Part shown: positions 36,792 through 47,627 of the stretch, in pieces
How positions within the stretch are numbered: the stretch's first letter is position 1
Layout of the letters: every line of letters begins with the position of its first letter
Assembly: GCA_028554755.1 (NCBI GenBank)
Contig: JAPTOF010000015.1
Location: 1,178,001-1,242,000, forward strand
Length of the DNA stretch: 64,000 bases
Origin: Cordia subcordata
Taxonomy: Eukaryota; Streptophyta; Magnoliopsida; Boraginales; Cordiaceae
Reading direction: 5' to 3'
Translations under genes and position numbers: made by a program
The notes under the pieces: generated by a model
What the model was told of the DNA's origin: nothing
Databases searched by the model: none
Seen by the model: the letters and a program-made list of their open reading frames with translations, nothing else

Positions 36792-37428
36792 CAGTGGCAA
36801 AACTATGTTATAGAGAAGGGGCAATTTAAAAAAATAATAATAATTGTATTAAAAGATGAGTTAAAAGATCAAAAACATATTTGCCCGCTTTTTTTCCTTC
36901 TTAGTTTAATATGTTAGACTAATTTTGTCTTTTTAACATTAAAAAAAAATTCTTACTTGAATCTTACTCGTGAAAAAAAATTCAAACGTCTTATTTTAAA
37001 GGAAAAATGAGAACATGTCTTCTCTTTCACTCCATTTTAGATTCATGCTTCAATAAGTATATGCTCTTCTTTCTTTCTTTTTTCACTTCCATTTTTTCTT
37101 TTGTTGTTGTTCTATTGCTTGGGATTTTTGACGTTAAATGAGTTTGGGGAAGCACAAAAGTAAAACTTTAATCTTTTTAACATTGTATGTTATTATTATT
37201 ATTATTATTATTTTTTTGAGAATTGAGATGTACTTTGATGACTTAAAGTGAAATGTTTTCAAATTTATGTAGAGTGTGATTAACCATCAAAATCGGAGAT
37301 GTTAGTTTTTGATAGTAACTAGTTTGAATGTGTTACTTATTTATCTAGAATATTTCGTGCTATATGAATCAGTTTATAAAAGTTATAATTTTTCTCCCTC
37401 TTAATTTGAAAACTTGGCTTTGCCACTG
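36792..37428. mobile_element. hAT-like non-autonomous element
   Basis: The left end CAGTGGCAAAACTATG and the complement of the right end, CAGTGGCAAAGCCAAG, are inverted repeats. Flanks GATACATA (36784-36791) and GAAATATA (37429-37436) match at 6 of 8 positions, consistent with an aged 8-bp TSD. There is no coding sequence in 637 bp. Confidence 0.7.
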
Positions 37429-37458
37429 GAAATATATTTATATATGTAAGTATTCTCA

Positions 37459-37966
37459 CACTACAAGATTCCAGGTTAATAGCAATGTATTCTTTGTCAT
37501 GCTTGGAGTAAGTGTAAAAGAACAAAATGACAACTTTTATTCTAGTTATTGTTTTAAGTGTAACAAAATATTTGTTATGTAAATCATAATATTAGGATTT
37601 TTATATTTAATTTTTTAAGATAAAAAAATTGTTACCTTAAAAGTGTAACTAATATAAATTTGATAAATAAATTTGTTACATCTCAAAATGTAACAAAATT
37701 TGAATTTCGTTGTAACAAATGTTAGTTGCTCTTCCAAATTTAGCATAAACTTTTAGTTACATTAGTTACACTTTTAAGTATAACAAATGTTAGCTATACT
37801 TTTAATTGTAACAAATATTAGTTGCTCTTCCAAATTTAGCATAAACTTTTAGTTACACTGAAAATCGTTGTGCTTGGGCAAAGTGTGATTAGTTAATTTT
37901 ATTACATTTTTAAGTATAACTAGGTGCTTAAATAGATATAGCTACTAGTTTAATTTCTTGTCGTCG
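37459..37966. mobile_element. Possible CACTA-derived non-autonomous element
   Basis: It starts CACTACAAG, the hallmark CACTA terminus. A degraded complement, CTTGTCGTCG, lies at 37957-37966. Between them are many subterminal-like TGTAACAAA and GTTACA words in both orientations, including a duplicated stretch of about 49 bp starting near 37712 and again near 37808. The right end is weak and no clear 3-bp TSD is seen. Confidence 0.45.
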
Positions 37967-40254
37967 AAATATAATATATGTATGATGCATGAAACATATC
38001 TGAGTACATACAAAAAGTAATCCTCATCTATTGATTCCCTAGGAAAATTATATTATGTTATATATATCTATATATGTATCCCATTAATAACTTAAGTTAT
38101 GCTCTTGCATAGCATAAAAATAATGAGGAACCAATGCTAAGTGATCTAATATCTTTTCTTTTTTATAACTAAAGATATTCTTATCAAGAAAAAGAAGATT
38201 AGTTAAGATGCCAAAGCTTAAATTTCATTTGTTAAAATTTTAACAAAGAGTTAAATGACATTGTTTTTGAATATATTAAGAAAGAAAATTTTATTAATTC
38301 TCTCTTTATGTTCTAATGGAATATAAATAACCAAAATTCATCTTATTTTACAGAACAACTAATAATATAAGTAAATTATCACTATAACAAGATTAGGGTG
38401 CATAAGCAGACAAACCTTTACATTTTAGTGATCGGTAATTACAACATATGAATAAAAAGAGATGTCAAGATGATACACCATAGCTGAGGGGCGTTTTAAG
38501 AGATAAGGGACTTGTGGTTTACATGCATAAATGGCCATAATCATTGAAAGCCTTGTATTGTACTTTAGTGGAAATTGACTTGAACAATGAAATAAGATTT
38601 TTGAAAATTTTAGACCATAGCGATGGTGTTCGCATAAGGACAAGGCAAAGATAGCACATTATCTTTTCATATTATTATGATAATATTATGAGATCTTTTT
38701 TTCAGTCAAAAAGGATCTTCATTGAACAACAAGAAACTTTACAATAACTTACCCAACACCCACCGGGTGTTCGTGCTAGGAAAGGGGTTTGGAACACTTC
38801 CTACCCAATTACAAGCCGAAGAATCTGGAAACACATATAATTATGACAAAATAATATAATCAATTCACCAATATTTGAATCTCCCTTGTAATGATATCTT
38901 TTAAGAAAACATCTAAACTCGAAGATGAATTACAACAAAGGATTTACAAGAAAAGCATTTTTTTGTTATATTATTTTACTTTCGTTAGAAATGCGGAGTA
39001 TTATAATTAAGTAGAGACAAAAGTAGGAGTAAGAATCCTCTCATATCAAATACATGATTGGCTCATATCGGTATCCTGCCCTTTTCACACATGCACAAAC
39101 ATTTGGAGCTTCTTATCCCTTGATTCTTTCTAATATTTGGTAGAAAACCCAAAGTTGCTTCTCTAATGTCGAATATATATAGATATAGATAAAAATAAGG
39201 GCTGGTTATTTTTTCATAAAAATATTTTTCTTGGAAAAATATATCTTTTTCATAATAAGTATTTAGATTACATTAAAAAAAAGTTAGAATTTTAAAAAAG
39301 AAAAGCTCAACCTCAAGTTTTTTCAGAAGTCAAAAATTTTTAGTTTCTAAAAAATATTTTTTTCCAAATTATAAAAAAGAAATCACTTTAAAAAAAAAAA
39401 AGAAAAAGTAATCTGAAAGTGCCCCAAGTATCCAATCAAGATGCATGGTTTTTTCTTGAATATCCACATTGATTTTAACTCTGATACCCTTGAGCAGATG
39501 GGCATTTCTTCGGGTTGCTTGATGGTATACCAGCTATCTTTAGATTTAGTTTTGGAAGAGAATTTAATTTTTAAAAAAGTTAAATTAAAAAAGAAAGCGA
39601 ATTGATATGAGTCAGATCTGTTATTGTGTAGCACTATGCATTCAAAAATATTTGCAGTCCAAAATTATATTTTAGACTACATAGGCCTGAAATAAGATCA
39701 CCATAAAATGTAATTTTGATTAAAATTTAATTCTTTTACTACCATTGTCATTGTGTCACTTTCGCAATTGTAGCGGAGTATCGTTACATCATTTACGGGC
39801 TTGGAGTGATAAAAATGCTAAAACAAAGAGTCCAGATATGCAAGGAAAATTGTTATCACCAGTCTCAAATCGTTAAATAGAGGCTCCAACTATAAATCTA
39901 TATTTCGGTTTACAAATATTATTTAATCCTTGGCCAACTTAAATACGCATTGAAATGCACTATTGTGCCACAAAATCTATAAATTGATAGTAGATCCAAA
40001 ATAGTTTTATCTAAAATGAATTTCTCAACATAAAAAAGAAAATACTTAGGCCCTACTTCTGTAGTTCGTGTTTAAAAAAAAAAAATCAATTATAAATTCG
40101 AGAACATTGCTTCCAATATTCCTTTTTTTAATTTATTTTTTCTTTTAAGCCCAAATACTTCATTGAACAAAACCAACATTTTTTATCATTATAATCTTAA
40201 TGTATTAAAAAGGAGATAATTTTTCAGATAATAATCTAATAAACTCCGGAAATA
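37967..40254. other. AT-rich spacer, no gene seen
   Basis: Bases 38697-38830 stand out as GC-richer; on the minus strand they read like the 3' end of a retroposon (CACGAACACCCGGTGGGTGT then an A-rich tail). Bases 39200-39430 resemble a decayed hAT-type MITE with long A- and T-runs. Neither is firm. Confidence 0.5.
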
Positions 40255-40485
40255 AGGGCCTGTTTGGATTGGCTTTTTTTCAAGAAAAAGCGCTTTTTTT
40301 TCATGAAAACGTTACATTAAATTTGCAATAACTATTTGATTTAGTTTCTAAAAAAGCTGAAACTTTGAAGAAAGCTCAAATACAGCTTTTTTTAGAAACT
40401 AAAATTTTCAGCTTCTCAAAAAAAGTTGTTTTTCAAAAGCTGTTAAAAAAAACGCTTTTGAAAAAAGCCAATCCAAACGAGCCCT
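40255..40485. mobile_element. hAT-type MITE with long TIR next to a host promoter
   Basis: AGGGCCTGTTTGGATTGGC at the left end pairs with GCCAATCCAAACGAGCCCT at the right end, with further A/T-rich complementarity inside, so nearly all 231 bp can fold back. The flanks AAATA and AAATC give no convincing 8-bp TSD. It ends about 150 bp before the probable transcription start of the coiled-coil gene. Confidence 0.75.
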
Positions 40486-40489
40486 AAAT

Positions 40490-40650
40490 CCAACCCGAAC
40501 TAAAGCCCAGTCTTGAAGAATCTCGACCCAGTCCATCAACGAACGTGGGCTAGGCCCAGTAGTTGTGTTAAAACGACCAACGGTAACTTTATAACTTCCT
40601 CCACCAATCTCCCTCAACAAAAATTCAAATCTCAACGGCTATCTCTATCT
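40490..40650 (+). promoter_or_regulatory. Probable promoter of the coiled-coil gene, with two AACGG boxes
   Basis: A TATA-like TTTATAAC lies at 40588-40595. CCAACGGTA (about 40577-40585) and TCAACGGCTA (about 40634-40643) carry the AACGG core of MSA elements bound by three-repeat MYB factors of G2/M genes; the second matches best. A CT-rich leader (CAGTCTCTCTCTCTTTATC, near 40690) follows. Start site and regulation are inferred from sequence only. Confidence 0.45.
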
Positions 40651-43298
40651 GAAAACTAACACCTTTTTCTTCTTCACTTTTCACCCAGTCTCTCTCTCTT
40701 TATCTCACAACAATTTTTGTTGAAGAAAACCAATTAAGCAAAACTCTCAACACCCAGATCTCACAAGTTGGTAAAATTTTTCCATTTTTCTCTAAAATTT
40801 GTGTGTTTCCTACGTAATGCAATAGAGTTTCTGCTTCAGCTACTCAATGTACTAGTTGTTTTTGTAAGTATAATCTTTATATTTTATGTCTAATCTTTAT
40901 ATTTTTAGTGTGTGATTAAATTACTTTCACTAAGGTTATTTTCTTGGTTAAATGTACTTGTGCAGTAGTCTTTTCTTTTTTTCATTGTTCTGACTTGTTT
41001 ATGCTGCTTTTCCAGTTGTCTCAAGTATGATGTTTGTGATTTGCTTTTTATAATTTATGTTGTAGATTATAAGTTTATCGATATTTGCAGAAGAAATATT
41101 ATGTGTAAAGAAACATGTGGCAGTACTGTTTAAGTTTATGTCTGAGTTCAAGTGACAGCTCGATTTAACTATTTTGATGTCCCAAAAGTGTTTTCTTTTT
41201 CTTGTTTTCTTTAAAACTTATGACACTAATCTTGTTTGCCACTCAGGATTCTGGATCTGGTGATGGCACTTTACAAATTCTTTAGTTATCAGAAAATGGG
41301 AAAAAAAAAATGCATTTATGGCCATGGTTTTGCTCCTATACATAAGAGTACAATGAAACCAGCATAGCTCTGCATATTCCAGAACTAAAACTAGAGAACT
41401 TGTGCTGTCAAGGCCTCAATCTTGGTGATGAAACCAAGGGTGAGTCTGCTTTGGCATAATATTTTCATGGTATTCTAAATTTAGGAGCTTGAAAATGGGG
41501 ATCAAATGCATAAGGACTATTTCCACAAACCGATAGAAGGGTATAAAGCATCATTTTGCATCAACCTCAATTTTGGGGATTGTGCTTATTATGATAGCGT
41601 CCACATTGAGAAGAGGAACTTTTTAAGGTTACCATTTTGTAAACTAATACGAAACACTGACTTGGCAGTTGCCGCAGCTTGATAACTCAAATGTATATAG
41701 GAAATTTAAGTCTAGACTTGGCTTTTATAAACCTTGAAATTTATCAGAAAAGTTCAGTTCAGAATATCAGGAGTCTAAAAATATTAGGTCTAGTTTTGGC
41801 ATAACAAGAAAGCAACAATGAAGGACTGAGACTTGGATTGTACTGATTAGTCATTAGTGATATACATCTGTTGGAAGGTTAACTTTGGATTGTTTGTTGT
41901 TTTGATCCATTGGTGGCAAGGGAAATGATGTAAACATCATTATAGCCTATAGGAACTTGTCATTAAACAGATTGGCATAGTTTAATCAATTATGTGCAAT
42001 GCTCTCAATCAGTGATTCTCTGCTTGAGTTGCTCTTCGTGTGCTAGTTGTTATTTTACGGTAGGATCAGAAAGTATATGTTCCACTAACATACCAAGAAG
42101 ACAAGGAAAATTATTTTTGGCGTAAGGGATTTAACTGGACTTTTTCTTGTAAACCTACAACTCTATCTTGGCATGTTGGAGTCCTTGACAAAGCTTAGCC
42201 ATCTTACTCCAGTTGGGACTCCAGCGACCCAAAATGTTTTTGGATTCTAATAGCTAGTTCCATCTTGTGAGACTTCAGTTTCTTTCACTTGAGAAGTGGA
42301 TTAAATGATCATTGAGAACAGGAATTTCTGTCTGAAGCATGAAGAGGATGTTGGATATGAAGAATAAGTATCACAAGAGATTTTGTTTTTGGAGTTCTGC
42401 AATTTCTTTTTCCTGAATATTGCATCGAAGGAAAAATGTTCCAACTTTACAGATAAACAGTATGCATTCCTTGTTGGATATTTTAACACTTGAAAGATGC
42501 CACGTTTACAATATGTAGCCCTCTCTCTCTACTTCTATTCCCAATAGATAACATCTGCAGTCACTATTTTATCCAGGAAACTTACTTGGCTCTTGCTGAT
42601 TGTTTTGTTGTCGTAGATATAATGAGTATATGCTTTTCCACTTTCATCTGGTTATATACTTCTTAATTTCTCACCAAAAAAAGGAAAAAAAAAAAAAAAG
42701 AAGAAGAAGAAAGGCTGTCAAATGAATTGTTGTTTTTTCAATATCTAAGATATAAGTTTGGATTTTACAATGTTCTGTAAATGCCTCATTTTGCTCATCT
42801 TTAGATGAGATAGAGGATTATGGTAAAATACTAATCAAATACTTTTAGCAGTTGCAGCATTAAACTTAGTCTTCCTAACCTGGTTCAGACTTGGAAAATG
42901 CAGCAAATAGATTCTCAGCCTAGCAACTATACAAGGGAATGCAACTTCTTTTTAATATATAAATAAATCTGGAAGATAAATTTTCTTCACTTGTTATAGA
43001 CCATTTCCAGTAGACTGCTTGAAGTGTCACCGAAGCTTTAGTAGGGAGCAGTGGGAACCAAAATGCAGGATAGTTTAGGAAATTGTAACTTGATTACATC
43101 ATGTTATTTGGAAGCTTATTCAAAGAACTTAATTTCAAATATGTGGGGCAAAGTTTTGTTTTTCTGGACACAATTTCTGGTCTTCCGGTAGTAAGTAGTT
43201 CCTCTTTTAGGTGATCACTGAGCTATTCAAGTCAAGTAATTTGGTTCTTTAATTTGGACAGGGTGCCATAGGAAAGAAATTGTGAAGTGTGAGAACAA
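40640..43298 (+). other. 5'UTR exon and long 5'UTR intron of the coiled-coil gene
   Basis: The leader exon probably ends at 40770, where CACAAGTTG is followed by GTAAAATTTT. A matching acceptor is TTTAATTTGGACAG, ending at 43261, giving an intron of about 2.5 kb; extra small exons inside cannot be excluded. The intron is T-rich with a poly-A/GAA run near 42680-42712 and has no coding sequence. Leader introns of this kind are common in plant genes and can raise expression. Confidence 0.5.
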
Positions 43299-46200
43299 AT
43301 GGAAACAATGTATGAAGAGCTAGATGAAGCTAAAGCTGAGATTGAAAAGCTAAAGGCAGAATACAAAGTTAAAGTAGAATTGTCTGAGAGCCTGAAAAGA
43401 GCCCACAATGAACAGCTTATAAAGATCCAGGAGAATTCTTCAAAAGTTGAGAAGTTAACTTGGGAGTTGTATGAAAAAGAAGATGAAATCTCATCTGCAA
43501 AGCAGTTGTCTGAAGATCTCAAGTCTAGTTTGAAAGAAAAAGAAGCAATAATTAAACAGCTTTCTTCTGCAAATGATAAGCTGCGAGCCAGGTGTGATGA
43601 AAAGGTCCAAAGGTATGAAGAAGAGAATAGAATGCTAGCTTTGGCTTTAGAGGAGGCAAACACAAAAAATGCAGATTTAGAGCAGCAGATTAGTTTATTG
43701 AAAGGAGAAATTGAAGGCCTTAAAGGGCTTGTATCTGTTTCACGGAAGAAGAATTCAGAAACGGAGAAAACAGCGAAAATATCCAAAGAGCTGAGGCAGA
43801 GAGATAATGCATTGCTTAATTTAGAGGAAGAAAACAGAAAATTTGAGGATCAGCTGAAATGGAAGAAGGAACAGTTCAATCATTTAGAAGAAGCCTATGA
43901 AAAGCTCGGCCATCAGTTTAAGGTGAAAGAGAAAGAGTGGGAGAAAGAAAGAGATGAACTTCTTGATGAGATCTCCAAATTGCAGGAAAACCTTAATTCT
44001 CAAATCAGAATCTCGGAGGGCCTTCAAAACCGTCTGCAGATGTGCAACCAGGCTCTAGCTCATGAAGAAAGCAAAAGAAAGTATTTAGAAGTTCAACTTT
44101 CTGACTCTAAGACATGCTTTGACAATGTTCTTGCTGAATATGAGGAGGCCAAGTCAAAGATTGAAAATTTGACAGGTCAGAGGGATGATGAAATTGCATC
44201 TTTGAGGGATTCATTGGGAACGAAAGAGATGCTGTACAAAGAAATGGAGTACCAGCTCAGGAGGTTAGAGCTGGAAAAACAAGAGTTGGTTCTATCTCTT
44301 AAAGAATTTCAGGAAGCTCAAATTCAGGAAGCAGGAAATTCTTCTTCATTGTCAAAGCTTCGAAATAAGCTCCGAGCTCTAGAAAAAATGCATGGAGAAT
44401 GTTTAACAAATCTCAAAGCCAAAGAAGTGGGATGGCAATCTCAATCAGAGAAACTAATGGAGGAGCTGCACTGCAGCAAGTCCGAGTTAGAGTGCAAGAA
44501 TATCTCTATACAAGAACTCAAGGAGAAGGTGGAGCAAGTGTATAGAGAGTGTGCTACAATTCTTGAAGACAATGATGCTAAATGGCATTCTCAATTGGAG
44601 AGCTTGAAGCAGGACCTTGGTGTTTGCAGATCTGAACTAGAAAACCGGAACACAACAATAAGGGAACTTAAAAGAGAGGTTGAAGCTTGTGACTCCTTAA
44701 TATTACAGTTGGAGTTGCAGAATGAGGAGACGTCTCTGATGTATCTGGTCTTGAGATCAGAATTCTCTGAGGCACAACTAAAGCTTGTGGATGATTATGC
44801 TGACATGAATCTGAAAAACAAAGAGCGTAAAGAGTGGCTTTCTCTTTTATCTAAGCAATTGGAGATGAAGAATACGGCACTCGTGAAAGCCCAGAAGGAT
44901 ACGGAAGAAGAACGTGAAAAGGTGGAGAAGGTGGAGCAAGTGCAGAGAGAGTGTGCTACAATACTCGAAGTCAATGAAGCCAAATGGAATTCTCATTTTG
45001 AGAGCTTGAAGCAGGACCTTGGTGTATGCAGATCTGAACTAGAAAACCAGAACACAACAATAAGGGAACTCAAAAGAGAGGTTGAAGCTTGTGACTCCTT
45101 AATATTAAAATTGGAGTTCCAGAACGAGGAGACTTCTCTGATGTTTCTGGTCTTGAGATCAGAATTCTCCGAGGCCCAACTAAAGCTTGTAGATGATTAT
45201 GCTGACATGGATCTGAAAAACAAAGAGAGTAAAGAGAGGCTCTCTATTTTATCTACGCAATTGGAGATGAAGAATACTGCACTCATGAAAGCCCAAAAGG
45301 AAATTGAAGAAGAACGTGAAAAGGTGGTGTGCCTAGCGAGGAAGGTAGAGTCCTTGAATTTAATTGGAGAAGAACAACTCCCTTTGCAGAAAGAACTTGC
45401 CAGGCAAAAAGAAATGCTGAATGAATCATACAAATGTCGGCTTCACTTGGAGGAGCAATTGCTAAGCATGAAAAGAGACTTGAGCAATGTTCAAGACGCC
45501 TTGGACAGAGCAAATGAAGAACTGGCTGATAAATTCTGTGAAGCAAACGAGGCTGAATTTGAGTTGCAGATATGGAAATCTATTGCTGAACAATTGAAAG
45601 CAAGCCTTGAAGAAAACCGTAAAATGCGTAGAGAAGTAGAAGCTTCCCTTCTTGCAGAAGCAGAGATTGAGCTGAACCTTAAACAGGAGAGGGAGAGCCT
45701 TGTGCATGTCATAAAAGAGAAAGACAAAACCATAGGTGGCCTCCAAAAACAGCTCAACATGTTGAACCAGGAAATGTATGCCCGAAATGCCAACATCGTT
45801 TGTGTTTCTGAGGCACAAAAAGTTAAAGAGAAGAGTATGTCAGAGGAACTTCAGATTGAGGTAGAGTGGTGGGAGCAAGAGTGGTTGAGGAAAGAAATTG
45901 AAGGAGCCATTTTGGCGCAAGTAGATTCAGCAAGAAACCACGAGCAAGAGAGCTTCCATCACCTTGTCCAAGAGAGAGATCAGAGAATAGATGATCTTCA
46001 GCAGCTTGTCAGGTCACTAGAGCAAGAATTTAAAAGTTCAACCCGCTCCTTTGCGACAAGGCTATCAGAAATGCAGGTGGAGATTAACATGTTCCACAAA
46101 GCTTGGGAGAAGATCACACAGATCGAGGTTTTGAAGGAGATAGAGATTCAACAGAACAATTTGGTTATTGCAGAACTGGAAAGTGATCTGAGTGACTTCC

Positions 46201-46598
46201 AAGAAGAAGTGGAACAATTAGAAAAATCCCTGCTGAATTCAGAAGTGAGAAGAGAAGATCTAGAAGCTGAATTACAGGCAAAACTACTAGTGATCAAGAG
46301 CCTGACATGTAGACTTGAAGATAGTGTGAATTTATCATCAGAAAGGGAAAACTTGTTGAGTAATATGGAAGGATTATGTGATCGAATCAGCATGTTATCT
46401 GGGGACGACATGCAACTGATGGAAACTTTAACAAGCTTGGTTCAAACATTTGACACTAATATGTTGGGGATAGATGGGAAAAAGGATGAATTCTTTGATC
46501 CTATCAAAGAGAACATGGACCTTCATGCTTCTCCTGTGACAAAGAAAGCTGTAACCATTCTTGACCAAAGATCACCGTTGAGAGCTCTCAACAATTAG
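43299..46598 (+). CDS. Long coiled-coil protein, At4g38062-like, 1099 aa
   Basis: A single-exon CDS. The start METMYEELDEAKAEIEKLK is supported by an in-frame TGA 9 bp upstream, and it resembles the N-terminus of the 'uncharacterized protein At4g38062' family as I recall it. Almost the whole chain is charged heptad-like coiled coil (KHNEQL-, EENRML-, KWKKEQFNHLEEA-type segments). No signal peptide, membrane segment or enzyme motif is visible. The C-terminal 60 residues are less helical and end RSPLRALNN. Residues about 411-544 and 545-678 are a near-identical tandem repeat (402 bp at 44529 and 44931). The family's molecular role is not established; a scaffold or filament-associated role would be guesswork. 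It is convergent with the phosphatase gene about 1 kb downstream. Confidence 0.93.
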   Translation: METMYEELDEAKAEIEKLKAEYKVKVELSESLKRAHNEQLIKIQENSSKVEKLTWELYEKEDEISSAKQLSEDLKSSLKEKEAIIKQLSSANDKLRARCDEKVQRYEEENRMLALALEEANTKNADLEQQISLLKGEIEGLKGLVSVSRKKNSETEKTAKISKELRQRDNALLNLEEENRKFEDQLKWKKEQFNHLEEAYEKLGHQFKVKEKEWEKERDELLDEISKLQENLNSQIRISEGLQNRLQMCNQALAHEESKRKYLEVQLSDSKTCFDNVLAEYEEAKSKIENLTGQRDDEIASLRDSLGTKEMLYKEMEYQLRRLELEKQELVLSLKEFQEAQIQEAGNSSSLSKLRNKLRALEKMHGECLTNLKAKEVGWQSQSEKLMEELHCSKSELECKNISIQELKEKVEQVYRECATILEDNDAKWHSQLESLKQDLGVCRSELENRNTTIRELKREVEACDSLILQLELQNEETSLMYLVLRSEFSEAQLKLVDDYADMNLKNKERKEWLSLLSKQLEMKNTALVKAQKDTEEEREKVEKVEQVQRECATILEVNEAKWNSHFESLKQDLGVCRSELENQNTTIRELKREVEACDSLILKLEFQNEETSLMFLVLRSEFSEAQLKLVDDYADMDLKNKESKERLSILSTQLEMKNTALMKAQKEIEEEREKVVCLARKVESLNLIGEEQLPLQKELARQKEMLNESYKCRLHLEEQLLSMKRDLSNVQDALDRANEELADKFCEANEAEFELQIWKSIAEQLKASLEENRKMRREVEASLLAEAEIELNLKQERESLVHVIKEKDKTIGGLQKQLNMLNQEMYARNANIVCVSEAQKVKEKSMSEELQIEVEWWEQEWLRKEIEGAILAQVDSARNHEQESFHHLVQERDQRIDDLQQLVRSLEQEFKSSTRSFATRLSEMQVEINMFHKAWEKITQIEVLKEIEIQQNNLVIAELESDLSDFQEEVEQLEKSLLNSEVRREDLEAELQAKLLVIKSLTCRLEDSVNLSSERENLLSNMEGLCDRISMLSGDDMQLMETLTSLVQTFDTNMLGIDGKKDEFFDPIKENMDLHASPVTKKAVTILDQRSPLRALNN

Positions 46599-47627
46599 CT
46601 GCAGACACGATTAGCAACTTGTCTACGTAGCTCCTTTCAGAACGTTGTGTTTGTTTTAACATAATAGCCATTGTGTTTTATTTGTATAGGACTAACAGCA
46701 TTCATGTTCAGACTGTTTCTTTTTCCACTAGTGACAGTACAAACTGCACACCCAGATTTTATTATTTTCCTCATAATAAGTAATGCACTACCCGCTAGAG
46801 AGGCTATTTTCAAGACTTGAAAGGTGAAGTAACTGTTCAACAGCAAAAAGAAGAAAAAAAGGTCTCCAACTTTGCAATGTTAACTGTGTGGATAAAAAGG
46901 TGATTGAAGAAATAGATCATTCTCTACATTAAATCACTTCTGATAAAGTGTGGTTACATTAGTCAAGCTAACTCCGCAGTAAACCTGATGACCCATAGAT
47001 ATTAGGATGGGATATTTGGGGTATTTCAGAGGCTTTAGCAGCTTTGGATATTCAGCTGCAGGGTGAAAATAATAAAGTCTCTTGTTGTTGCATGACCACA
47101 GATGTCTGAGACTGGGTTTCTATAAATCTTGCAATGTCCTCATCTACAGAATGAAATTGCATCGATAATGTGTTGTGGCCTGAATATTTCCACTATGACG
47201 TGATTCATCTTGTTCACCTCATTTCTGTATAACAGATTTATCTTGTTTCAGCTCGAGATTACCTAATAATGTAGCAGCAACAGACTCAAGTTTCTGAAAG
47301 AAGGCAGTAGCTGAGATGTACTAACCAACACTCTTGGTTCTCATACCATAATCCTTCTCAAAAGAATTTCAGATCTACAATAATGGTAACAAGCACAGTC
47401 ACTCCTCGCAAAAAAAAAAAAAAAAAAAAAAACAAGCACAGTCATTCAAATAACACGCCAAAACTATTATCTTTCTTCATAACACTTCATACTCTTACAA
47501 TTAAACAATGAGCAGCCAACATAACTGCAGCAGAAATAAAGACTCCTTGAGTGACAGTACATGAGTTTTGTTTGATACCATTAATACAACAATGCTCCTC
47601 AGAATGTTAAGTATAAAGATGTATAAA
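46599..47627. other. Convergent intergenic region and 3'UTRs
   Basis: No coding sequence is seen between the stop of the coiled-coil gene and the stop of the phosphatase gene. It must hold both 3'UTRs. A miniature poly-A retroposition scar lies at 47389-47447. Confidence 0.6.
47405..47431 (+). mobile_element. Tail-only retroposon insertion
   Basis: Only CTCGC plus a poly-A run of about 21-22 bases lies between two copies of ACAAGCACAGTCA(C/T)TC (47389-47404 and 47432-47447). The 16-bp duplication with one change and the pure A-tail fit an extremely 5'-truncated LINE/SINE insertion. Slippage at a simple repeat would not duplicate the flank. Confidence 0.65.

Noticed and set aside
43232..43786. 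184-codon minus-strand frame, rich in Ser and Phe
   Set aside because: It is the antisense shadow of the coiled-coil CDS; Ser/Phe bias is what Glu/Lys-rich codons give on the other strand.
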